This document shows, piece after piece, positions 14,815-25,251 of a DNA stretch of 33,058 nucleotides. Source of the DNA: Hirudo medicinalis (lineage: Eukaryota > Annelida > Clitellata > Hirudinida > Hirudinidae); the NCBI GenBank assembly GCA_011800805.1, contig MPNW01000988.1:24193-57250 (forward strand), written 5' to 3'. A program made the translations under genes and the position numbers. Every line of letters begins with the position of its first letter. Within the stretch, counting starts at the first letter, position 1. Under the pieces are notes generated by a model, which did not search any database, had not been told where the DNA came from, and saw only the letters and a list, made by a program, of their open reading frames with translations.

Positions 14815-17169
14815 TCAGGCACGTGAACCTCTTGGTCTCGTCGATTCCTCCTTCCTCGATCTCCTCCTGTCCGAAGAATCATCCCTGGGAAAGATTAAAA
14901 CAAATTTTATGTTTAAATAATATTACATATATCATTAATATATTACATAACAATTATTACAATATATAAAAATATATAATTAATTATTAATATACATTAA
15001 TTATTATCATTAACATATTAATAATAATCGAACATGAAACAAATATTGTGACTATTTAGCAGAGGTTAACAAATTAGTTAATGCAACAATCTAAAGATAG
15101 CACATCAAATCCACAAGAGTCACAAACCTTCTCCTCCTCTCCTTCCTGTCTCTACTTCTTGACCTCCTCGACTTTCTGTCCTTCGAACTGCTCCTCTTTG
15201 GCTTTGAACTTTTGTCCGACCTCGAATGCCTTGACCTCGACCGACTCCTGTGTCTGGGCCTATCGACGTCTTCCTTCCTCCGCCTGTCTCGTTCCTCGTC
15301 TCTCTGTCTTTCTTTTATCTTCTCTCGTTCTTCTCTTTCCTTTTTCAGTCGGGCCTCCCTTTCTGGGTCTTCGCCCTTTAGTCTTTTCTGGAAAAGAGAA
15401 AAGTTGTTATTCTTATGTTATGTTATTATTATTATTAATAACGACAAAATGTGTGGAGCGAGCAAGATTTGTCTAGTCAGTCATGCATATATCACACGAT
15501 GTCAGGATTAACTGGTAATGCGTTAATTAATTAATTAATTAACACAAACCTTGATCAATTCAATGGTCTCTCTGACTTTCGAGTATCCAATGTGCTGTTT
15601 TCCCTGCAGGTGCTCCTCCACTCTCTGGATGGCATCACCAACCACAAGGAAGGCCCCACAAATCTGGCAAACCTCCATCTCTTTCGGTGCATTGAGGTTT
15701 TGCGGGTGATTCTGAAATTAGGAGAATAAGTAGCATGTTAATACAATTGAGTGGATATGTTTACAATTATTCTAACTGGTCAGCAACCAAAGTAATTGGC
15801 CAATCATCAGCGATCATAAAACCTGAATGTTTAATGACTTTTGGCAAGACACCGAGTGTAATCTTACTTTGGCATCTTCGAGGATTTTTCTCTCTTCCTT
15901 CTTCTGGTCGCACTGTTTCATTGTGGCCTTTGCATCGTCAACAAGACCCTCACAACCTTGCTGCTCAGCCTGATCAACAGATAAGTGGTTAATTAATATT
16001 CATTGCTGTGCAAATTATTATTATTATTTAGTTATAGTTTAATTTCAAATGAGACGAACCTTTTCAACGAGGCTGTTGATTTCGTCGGTCAACAATTGTA
16101 TCTTCTCCTCTTGTGCTTGAGTGATTCCCTGCATTTGTTGCTAGAAAATGGAAACCTCAATGTAGAATACTAGTTATATATAATTAATAGCTTATTACAT
16201 AACAAATTGTGAAATGAGTCATCTCACCTCACACACAATGTTTATCATACAATTAAATAAAAACTTAACTGACAAAAATTCTGAAATATTACTAATAAAG
16301 TACTGGTCCAAATCCCAACGGCTGGTTGAAACCAGATGAGGTTATACAATGCTAGATATTTTGTATGACAAATATAATGCTTAATAAATTAATAAATGAA
16401 CAAAAATTAGCCAAAACAACTAAAAAGTAACTCACAGCATGATGGGCAGCATTCAGTGCCAGTCTGGCATGGCCTCTCTTGATCCTCCTATCCACCTCAG
16501 CAGCCAGTCCTTCCAAGTAGAGCAAGAAGTCCTCCTCATAACCCATCTTCATGTAACGTGTGCTCTTCCTGTAGCTGATGGATGATCATTAAAGCATTTG
16601 TTAGTCAATGCAACCAATGGTAAGGAACAATCATTTCAAAAGAATATATGAAAATTAAAGATACAACTTATGAATCTGTCTGTACATTGAGCTTATCATG
16701 AATCTTATTTGCCAAATAACAAAGGCAATAAAATGTTGAGCAATGATAAAACATCCATTACCACATTCATAAATCAGAAACCACATAATTGCATAAACTG
16801 GAAGATACTTACTTTCTGGCTAATTCATCGTCATGTATCTTGTTGCAAATTCCCAAGTCTGCTTTGGTGTTTGTGAACAATTCATGGGGACAAAATGAGC
16901 ACAAGTGGTGCTTGCATACCTGCAAATATTTCAATAATGTATAAATAAGATTTCTTTAAAATTATAAAACCATCAATAATGGCTTTTCCATATTTTAATT
17001 CACAAATATGGCATGTTATAAGTGAAGATTTGAGGACCGGTGAAAGATTATAAAAAGTTGCACTCACTTCTTGATCTGCCCAATTCAAATCTTTAGGCTT
17101 TTCATTAGGGTCGTTATTGCGATTACGACCCATCAACTCATCCAAGAGAGCGGACGCAAAAGAAACCAT
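14815..17169 (-). CDS. LUC7L3: LUC7-like protein 3 (U1 snRNP-associated splicing factor)
   Basis: An SR-type nuclear protein that helps U1 snRNP choose 5' splice sites. Eight coding exons: 17169-17068, 16919-16813, 16574-16436, 16140-16060, 15969-15868, 15711-15550, 15387-15128 and 14884-14815, giving 340 residues. The start MVSFASALLDELMGRNRN matches the LUC7L3 (CROP) branch rather than LUC7L/LUC7L2. Zinc finger 1 is CCCH (C36, C44, C59, H63) and finger 2 is C2H2-like (C192, C195, H211, H217; GKQHIGY). Between them lies a charged helical region beginning GYEEDFLLYLEGLAAEVDRR. The tail is basic and RS-rich, shorter than in human (432 residues). Exon 3 has two in-frame acceptors 6 bases apart. 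The gene is divergent from VPS28, with 447 bases between start codons. Confidence 0.95.
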
Positions 17170-17616
17170 TGTATTTTGTCGAATGATGTATTGCTTATTG
17201 TTTATCGATTGTCGTTTGACTCCAATAAAATCCACTTAAAAGAACGACCGCAGGCAAAGATACTGAATGGCGATAAATGCTTTCGGTCAATAAAATTTAG
17301 ATTTTAAAAATTTATTACTTTACGATCATAAATGTAAAATAAGTTCCACTAGCAAAATACCAAATTTAATAAAAACATAGTTGTCACTAGCACTTTGTAC
17401 AAATTGTGTTTTTCCTTAATTGACTTTCAGTCATATTATCTATTTGTTTAATTAAGTAAAAAAATACCATTTTAGATCAACTAAAATTTAAACATATTAA
17501 CTAATAATGTGTTTGAAAGGTTAATTACGAAAAAAATTCCTTTTACTTAATCACCAAGTATTTGTCAACAAAGATAGTTGGACTTTTTTCGGTTCTTACA
17601 TTTAGATAGTTTAATA
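17170..17616. promoter_or_regulatory. Bidirectional intergenic region LUC7L3 / VPS28
   Basis: 447 bases separate two divergent start codons, so both promoters must lie here unless there are remote 5' exons. It is AT-rich with no repeat and no TATA box I can call with confidence. Confidence 0.5.
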
Positions 17617-20261
17617 ATGTCAGCTCAAGGTAGAGGTTCGTTGCAAACTTCTTGTAATGTTATCGAAACTGGTGGAATTCTAACTGTTTTTTTAATCTAG
17701 ATAACAGGCCGGAGCTTTATGAGGTTTCATTTCATTTACCTTCGAAACTACAACATACAATGTTGGATGTATCCTCAGAATACCAATAATATTTAAAGGA
17801 TTTTTTTAATTAATTAATTTAATAGGAAGTAAAGTTATATGGCAATGCCAGAGAAAGAGAAAAGTAAGTGAAATGAATTTTTTGACATTTTTTTGATGGA
17901 TGAATGTTGATTAGAATTTTCTTACCTTCTTCTTAAACCTTATTAAATATGTAACTTTACACTTTTGTTTATAGGTATGATAACCTGGCAGAACTTTATG
18001 CACTTATCCATACACTTCAGTGCTTGGAAAAAGCCTATGTGAAGGATTCAGTCAATCCCTCAGCGTACGGAAGAATTTTTTAATAAAATATATTAACATA
18101 AACACTAATAATAGCATGTTTCTGTTATAAAAAGTTTTTAATTTTAGTATTTACGAGTTACTAGAAAAGTTCGCTTAACAACAAAGATGTGATGTGATAT
18201 TTTTTTTGTATAGATATACAGGGGCCTGCTCAAAATTATTGGCTCAAATAAAGGTGGCCTTCAAACAGGTTCAGAGTGATGAATATTCATCAATTGAAGA
18301 ATTTTCACGGAAAAGAAAGGTTGCTGTTTTTGTCGACGTCATCGTTGTTGTTGTCGTCGTTTTTTTTTTATACATTTATTGCATTTGAGCTTACTTCATT
18401 GTGTACTTTCAAAATTAAAGAAATATTTTGAAAGATATTTAATGCATCCATCATTTTTCTAGATTTAACTTTTAATGCAATCTTTTGAATAATCCTTAAT
18501 TATTTCCTATGCAAGATGTAATTTATAAAATATTTTATGAACAAAACATTTTAAGTTGAATATAAAAAGTAAATAAATAAATTACAATTATCGTTACATA
18601 ATAACATGGTTTTGATGTCGTCGAACAAGATGAATTGTGCTGCTGCCCTCGAAAGGATAAGGGAGGATCGACCGATCACAATCAAGGACGACAAAGGAAA
18701 TTCAAGCAAGTGCATTGCAGACATCGTTTCGGTTGGTTGATCTACATCGAATTAGTTTATTAATTATCAATAAATCTATTCAAAATGAGTCACTACAATG
18801 GATACATTGCAAAGTGAGTTAGAAATGGTAAAATAGCAGTTATGTGACCCCTGGGAAGCAGTATTACATGAATGGTCCGAGGGTCCCTGATGCTTAGGCT
18901 TATTGTGCTAACCATGTATAAATATTCTTATTATTATTACCATTATTAATATTATTGTGCTAACCTTGTGTAAATACACTTATTATTATTATTATTATTA
19001 CTATTATTTATATTATTGTTACTATTATTTATCTTATTTGTATTTAGCCGATCTTTTGAGTGCCTTACATATCTGAATGGGATGTGAAGGCACTTTTTAA
19101 TTGACCTACCATTTACATAGCCCCCCTACCCGAGGGCGCTCCCTGGCGGTGCAGGCTGGGTTGCGAAAACAATGTTACGACTGTTGCTATTAGGACAGTA
19201 TGCAGGAATGCAACCAATTTGGCCAACCTGCACGTTGTTGTTATTATGATTATTATTATTTTTATTATTATTATTTATGTTGAATCGAATAAGATTTATG
19301 TTAGCTTATAGTAAGAAGAGTGACAGAAGATAACAAATATATTTTATTTTAAAGACAAGCTCAAAAGTATGTTTCACTGAAATTTCTTCAATTGATTTCA
19401 TTTCCAGCTATTCATCACGATCATGGATAAGTTGAGGCTGGAAATCAAATGCATGGATGAGGTCAGTAATTCCATCTGTCATTCATTTTTGTCTTGACGT
19501 CTTTCGACCAACTGTTCTTGTATTTCGGTATGTGAAATTATGAACAATAACAGTTTATTTTTTGCGATTTGTTTTATTTATTTATTTTTTTGGTTAGAAT
19601 ATTTAGTTTTAGCATGAGTCGGGCATGCTAGCACATCGATCGACTTACAGTACTATATGAAAGTTGTACTATCAAAGCATCATGTTGTAACTAAGCTTTC
19701 ATTAATCTCCCAATTATTAAATTGCCAGGTTAAACTTGGAAAACTTTCAGATTTCTTTTTCCACTTTCACTGCCAGAGGCGTAGCTAGGGGTTTGGGGTA
19801 CCTGGGGCTAAACTGTTAAACTGTGACCACCCTCCTTTGCTCAATATTATCGATTTGGCACCCAAGCCAGCCACTGCTTGCAAATAGATAAAAAAAAATT
19901 TATCACCGTTTTCTGTCCAATAAAAACTTAAATCTCGACTTTTCCAGCTCCAACCAGACTTGAAATTGTTGTTGGACACCATGAACAGACTGAGTCTCCT
20001 CAAGTCAGACTTCGATGGCAAAATCAAGGTTTCTGAATGGTCTGTCAACATTGCATCACAATTGATTCGAATTCTCTGATTTAAATGTGATTATTTGTGT
20101 TGTCAAAATAATTATTTGCATGTTAAAATGAAAACTGCAGGCTGTCGACGATGGCAGGTATGCAGGCATCAGACGAGTTGAGTGTCCAACAGGTAAGGCA
20201 GCTTCTGTTCGACCTTGAGAGCTCCTTCCAAGCTTTCAACCAGGTCCTAGGACATGCCTGA
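17617..20261 (+). CDS. VPS28: Vacuolar protein sorting-associated protein 28 (ESCRT-I)
   Basis: A subunit of ESCRT-I that binds TSG101/VPS23 through its N-terminal core and recruits ESCRT-II/III through its C-terminal four-helix domain, acting on endosomes. Nine coding exons: 17617-17629, 17701-17723, 17826-17863, 17975-18064, 18214-18319, 18630-18731, 19408-19461, 19948-20039 and 20141-20261, in total 212 residues (human 221). Diagnostic stretches are [52 protein letters not shown] and the C-terminal [19 protein letters not shown]. The first three coding exons are very small (13, 23 and 38 bases). The human N-terminal extension is absent. A GTAAGG in the last exon looks like a donor, but the frame reads through it to the family C-terminus. 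Convergent with CSTF2. Confidence 0.96.
18934..19020. repeat. (ATT)n tracts and duplicated SINE-tail motif in VPS28 intron 6
   Basis: Two copies of a TTATTGTGCTAACC(A/T)TGT-TAAATA motif (about 18900-18925 and 18950-18977) are each followed by ATT-rich tracts, as in the 3' tails of short retroposons. Confidence 0.5.
19106..19234 (+). repeat. Second SINE-like copy, VPS28 intron 6
   Basis: Contains GGTGCAGGCTGGGTTGCGAA and, upstream, an ACCATTTACATA block in the same order as the element at 9211-9461. The tRNA-like head is not recognisable and the right arm of the hairpin is mutated. Confidence 0.5.
19773..19900 (+). repeat. Degenerate repeat, AGAGGCGTAGCTAGGGG family
   Basis: The stretch CAGAGGCGTAGCTAGGGGTTT recurs with two substitutions at 28897-28917. 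Both are followed by G-rich sequence and AAACTG. It lies in the intron before VPS28 exon 8. Only the left part is comparable. Confidence 0.5.
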
Positions 20262-20328
20262 GCTTTCAAACTTCATTCCCAGCATTGCCAAATGAAAACA
20301 AACTAAAATCGACATTTTATCACAAATT

Positions 20329-20334
20329 TTTATT
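20329..20334 (-). terminator. CSTF2 polyadenylation signal
   Basis: AATAAA on the minus strand (TTTATT on plus), about 70 bases beyond the CSTF2 stop. Confidence 0.65.
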
Positions 20335-20353
20335 AATTCTCCCTCAGCCTAAA

Positions 20354-20359
20354 AATAAA
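20354..20359 (+). terminator. VPS28 polyadenylation signal
   Basis: AATAAA on the plus strand, 93 bases after the VPS28 stop. It lies upstream (in CSTF2 sense) of the CSTF2 signal, so the two transcripts overlap. Confidence 0.65.
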
Positions 20360-20401
20360 CAACAAATCAATTGTCATTTCATGCATTGGACATTTGGTTC
20401 A

Positions 20402-23400
20402 TCAGTTTGTGGAGCTCTTGGCAATCTGTTCCTTGAGGATGAGGATGCTCTGCCTCTGCTCAGGAGGCAGGAGGGCAATCTGATCATCAGATAGTTGAAG
20501 CACCTGGATGATGAGAGCTGCCTTTTCCTGGTCTTGAACAGAAACATTCTGATCCCGAGGGGGCTCCTGCAAAAATAAGATATGCACAATAGAACCTCAG
20601 TTATTTAAGCTGTTTCTTTCTAAATCGAGCAATATCATCGATCATTCCAACAGACCTGATTCTGGCGTGGAGGCCCAGGGTTTTGAGGGAAGTTTGGTGG
20701 TGGTGCTGCCCTTGACCTGAGATCGGTATCCATGGATTCGGGGCCTGGTTGTTGCGGCCCAAGATGTCTCCTCATTCCTGGCTCGTTCCTCATGTTGTTG
20801 CCACGATAACCAGGCTCAAATCCTCTGGCATCTTCTCCAGAATCATAGACAGGGCTTCTAAAGTTCCTTGGTCCTCCCATGTTGTCAGGAGGACCCCTAT
20901 TCTCTCTGTATCGGTCTTCTCCAAACCTTGGATCCATGGGTCTCGGGCCTCCCATATCCATGCCCCTCGCTGGCCCTCCAGGTCCGCCGCGGTTAGGCGG
21001 GCCATGATTTGGTCCCCTTGGTCCAGGCTGGTCATGAGGCGGTCTCTTGTTCATGGCAACAACATCTGGCTGCCTCATGTCTCTCCTGTCATCCAATTCG
21101 GGTCTTCTCATCGGGGGAGCATCCCTTGGTTCATTCCTGTTTCCATAGGCAGGGTTGTTCACGCGAGGGTCGATCACCTCAGGCCTGGGACCTGCTAAAA
21201 ATGAATGAGAAACAGTTTAGAGTGCATGCAAATGAGTGGAAAACTAGATTATTGGGACAATTGCATCAGTGACATTTAAAGAGTGATGTATGTTGTAGCA
21301 TGGATTATCTAGATTCATGTCAAAGATTTGAGTCAAATTCTTCTGCAAATGCTCTAACATGTTGTTTTTATTAAATCACCTTAATCAATAATGTCACTTA
21401 ATTTATTATTGAGCTCAAAAACCACAAAGATTCAAGTACCTCTTGAATCTCCAGGGAATGGTGGAGCCATTAGTCGAGAGCCCTGAGGAGGCATGTCGCC
21501 AAGGAGACCTCCCCTTGACCTCTGCATATTGCTAGGCCCTCTTGAAGCTTAAAATATATTATAGATAATGCACTTAAAATAACACATTACCTCTCCTTTT
21601 GTTACAATTAATTTAAAATATTAATTCCACGAAAAATTTGTTGAAAGTGAAGGAAATAAATGGAGACAAATAAAAGACAGAGAAAACTGAAGTTTGGTGG
21701 AACGACAACTAAGAAAAGTGAGCAGAATGAGTATAGCCCAACAACTGCAGCAACTAACAATGAGTGCAACTGAAATAAACGATCATATTTATCACTAATT
21801 TATCACTACAAACACTACACGATCATGCTATCACCAAACTGTAAACAATCACAACTTAATGCTGCATTCAAAGCATAAATCATAGGACTTCCAACACGAA
21901 CTTCCAAACTCGGGTGGAACTTGGTTCAGAGGTGGCTGATCGTAGACTGGACTTTGGAGGGGAACCTGGACCTCGACGGCCGGCTGAGGAAGGTTGTTGC
22001 TGATGACGATGCTGTTGTTGGTCGGGATCACGGGTGGCATATTTTCTGACTTCTTGTAAAGCATGCTCTGATGTCGACCAAAGTTCGTAATTCGTTAAAA
22101 AACTTGTTAACAAGTCAGTAGGTAGGTAGAATGGTTAACGATGTTATCCCTGAGTCACAACAAACTGTAATGTCATGTAAGTTGCATTTGTCTTAAAATA
22201 AATTAGACTTGTTTAATCATAATAATGAAATACATTATCAAGTTGGAATAAACGCATTGCAATTATTATTATTAAATGAACGAAGCACAAAAAGCAAAAT
22301 AAAGTGATATTTTAAAGTAATTATAATATAATGAAAAAACAAACAAACAAAACCACCATCATCATCATCGCCGCCATTATCAGCATCGTTTGTATATAAA
22401 GCAGCTTATCTGGAGTGCACTCACCATAGCAGCTTGTGGATCGATCATTTTCATGATGATCTGAGCCTGGAGCAGTGCATAAGCCAGTTGGGGGTTCTGA
22501 AGGAGCATGTTGCGTGCCTCGTTCGGGTTGTTCCTCACGCAAATCTGAAGCGAGTTCAAAGCATTCAGTTCGAGTGAGGTGTTTTTCTTTGTGAAAATAA
22601 GAGAAGAGAATCAAAGACTTCAAAAGTCTTCAATAATCTGCACTTGTGAAAAGTAATTCAAAGTGGTGAATAATGAATAAAAATCCTCAAAATAATCCTG
22701 ATACTGATTGTTCTTGATCGCAACTTGTTATCACATGTAGACCCAGATAAGTGTTACATTCTGTTTAAAGATTTTTACCTGCATCTGCTTCATGAGTTCG
22801 TACATTTGTTCGGGAGGTAGACTTGCAACTGCCCTGCTGATGGCCTCAGGGGCTTTCTCAGGGTCACAGGGTTCACCATAAGGACTCTGTTCGGATGGGA
22901 ATGTTCGGTCAATGGACTCTCAATAAGAAATGGTTTTCAAATCAAAGACACAAAAATATCTTTTTGCATCACTTTCTATCAATTTAAGCAATTCACTCAA
23001 AGTTATAAAAACCTATTATCTATCACTGAGGTAACACATAACGATAATAATTATCGCTAGCTTGATATCCGACAAAGCAACAGCTCTGATAGGTTGAAAT
23101 ATGTTTGAATCGATCAAAGTTCTTAATTCAAGAAAAATGTTGAGGATGCAAAACTACCTTGAAACTCACCTCAGTGGCAGGCCCAAACATCTGCTGCATG
23201 ACTGAAAGAATCACAGAATGAATTTAAGTAAGTAGTTTAGTTACTGATAGTAATTATTTATATTATCGATAATATATTTTTCGAGAGTAACTCGATTATT
23301 AATTTGAAATTGCAAAGGAATAATTACAAGGCTCATAAAACAACCAACCCTTTGGATCGTCCTTGGCTTGGTCCCCAGCAGCAACGCCGACCCTGAGGGG

Positions 23401-24088
23401 CCGGCCATTAAAGTCGTGATTGTTGAGGTTTTTCATGGCTATCTGAGCAGTTTCCTGGTCTTGATATTCACAGAAGCCATATCCCTTTGGCTTGCCAGTT
23501 TCTCTATCGTAAACCAATCTGAGGATTTGCGGAATATTTGAGTGACTTGTTTTAAGTCGGTAGTCTTAGATGTTGTTAAACATATAAAATATATGTAAGA
23601 TTTATCAAGAAAACATATCTGTTTAAAGATTACAAATTGCTTTTTTGAAGGTGAAAGTAGACTTTGGCCATTTCCATATGTTTGGAGAAAACAAATAAAA
23701 TAAATTCCAATGCATAGTGCACGAAGTGAATTTGTTCCCAAAGTCGTTTGTAAATTTTAAACTTTGATTAAATAGCAATTACTGTTATAAAGAACTATGC
23801 AAATAGAATCCTTTTTAATTACAGATGCTGTTGTTCCAATATTTACTAATAGTTTGGGCTTTTCCATTGGCCTGAAAGCGTCAAGAAGTTAAAACAAATA
23901 ATGTCACCTAAAACTGACAACTGGTCCAACTTGGTTGAAGATTTTTTTCAATTGTTCTTCGGTGGCTTCATAAGGAATGTTGCCGACTAAAAGCAAAAAC
24001 AAAACTGCAAGCTTCGAATCGATGCAATATGCTCCAAATAAAAAATAAAATTACCAAAAACTGATCTAACTGAACGCTCTTCAGCCAT
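20402..24088 (-). CDS. CSTF2: Cleavage stimulation factor subunit 2 (CstF-64)
   Basis: The CstF subunit that binds the GU-rich downstream element during mRNA 3'-end formation in the nucleus. Ten coding exons: 24088-24055, 23986-23908, 23518-23349, 23201-23170, 22886-22779, 22544-22425, 22067-21902, 21547-21440, 21194-20656 and 20566-20402, giving 506 residues (human 577). The N-terminal RRM has RNP2 VFVGNIPY and RNP1 KGYGFCEY, with [19 protein letters not shown] nearly identical to human. The hinge that binds CSTF3 and symplekin reads [15 protein letters not shown] and [18 protein letters not shown] Pro/Gly/Arg/Met-rich middle follows, lacking the human MEARA repeats. The C-terminal domain reads [20 protein letters not shown] to [14 protein letters not shown]. 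The exon 8 acceptor was chosen because only it keeps the frame. Confidence 0.96.
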
Positions 24089-25251
24089 TTCAAAACAAAC
24101 GATAAACGCAGAATTTATGTTCCGATGTAAACAACGGATTTTGAAAACAAAGTAGAAGTTGAAAATAGGTTAGACTCATTCGAATTCTTTTTTTGTAACT
24201 ATGATATAATCAATAACAATTCGTACAATACTGTTAAATAAATTATAGAATATTTAAATTAGTATATTAAATTAAGTATAATTTGTAAAGCATCCATCGG
24301 TGAATTCGTGCAGTTATATCAAGCAATTAACTTAATTAATGTTTTATGTAGTTTTTTTACTTTGAACGGGTTTTTCTTTTCTTGTATTCTTGACCCTATT
24401 TGATGACAGAATCCGGACCGGGTCCCATGATTACACTGAGAGAAAAAGTAGAATTTGAATGACCTGTTTTAAATTTGCGTTAATAAAACACAAGAAAGTA
24501 TGACAGTTCAGTTTTGAAAAACGATAAAAGTGTAAAAAAAGGTTGAATAATTGAATGAGTCAAAGCAAATTCTTCATATTCCATCGAAGCGCCCTTGAAA
24601 ATGAAATGAACACAACTGACTTTTCATATCGCAAGGGGTCGTCCATTAATTATGTCAACAAATTTAAGGTAATTTTTGATCCCTCCCTCCCCTTTGTCAA
24701 CAACTGTCATATTTCTGGAGACCCCTATCAAAATTATGTAAAAAAATTGACATGTCCCACAAAATATGTTTTGTTTTACAATTTTTAATTTGTACCTGGT
24801 AACACTTTGAATTTGTGACTATTTTATGTTGAAAATCAATAAAACAATTGTTAAGCTGAATATTATTGTCAGGCAAATCAACATAATTTTCATCTAACCA
24901 TTCATCACATAAAATATCAGAATTTTCTTTGTGAGCAATAAGTGCCATCAGCTCCTTTTGTCATTTGACAGCCAGAGTGATTTGGATCCCTCAAACATCT
25001 ATTGAACATCTATTTAGATTGTTGGATTAGGCCGGTGAAAATGCTCACTTCGTAATAAAATATGTTTGAGGTAAAAGGCTAAAAATACGTATTATTGACT
25101 GTTTTTTGGGAAGCGATATTTTCAGCATCCATTAATCCAATTTCACATGTTTTATAAGAGGGTTAGAGTCCATCCAGGATATTATATAAGCGTGCTGGTT
25201 TACCTGAGTTCTAACGCTTTTTTTATGTCTGTCCCAAAAACCTTAGTGAAC
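24089..25251. other. Divergent intergenic region CSTF2 to PM20D2-like
   Basis: About 1.16 kb. It holds a degenerate transposon-like segment at 24635-24950 and AT-rich flanks. I see no further coding exon. Longer in-frame starts for the dipeptidase at 25147 and 25225 have weaker ATG contexts. Confidence 0.6.
24635..24950 (-). mobile_element. Degenerate transposable-element fragment with ORF remnant
   Basis: It starts with GGGGTCGTCCATTAATTATG and a pyrimidine-rich run, a terminus-like wording I associate with widespread invertebrate repeats of the GGGGTCGTCCATAAATTACGTCA type. On the minus strand an 83-codon open frame (24948-24697) ends just inside it. Its residues (DEWLDENYVDLPDNNIQLN) match no family I can name. 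The right boundary and class are unknown. Confidence 0.4.

Noticed and set aside
20200..20215. GTAAGG splice donor inside VPS28 exon 9
   Set aside because: Reading straight through gives the conserved C-terminus [12 protein letters not shown], so the site is not needed.
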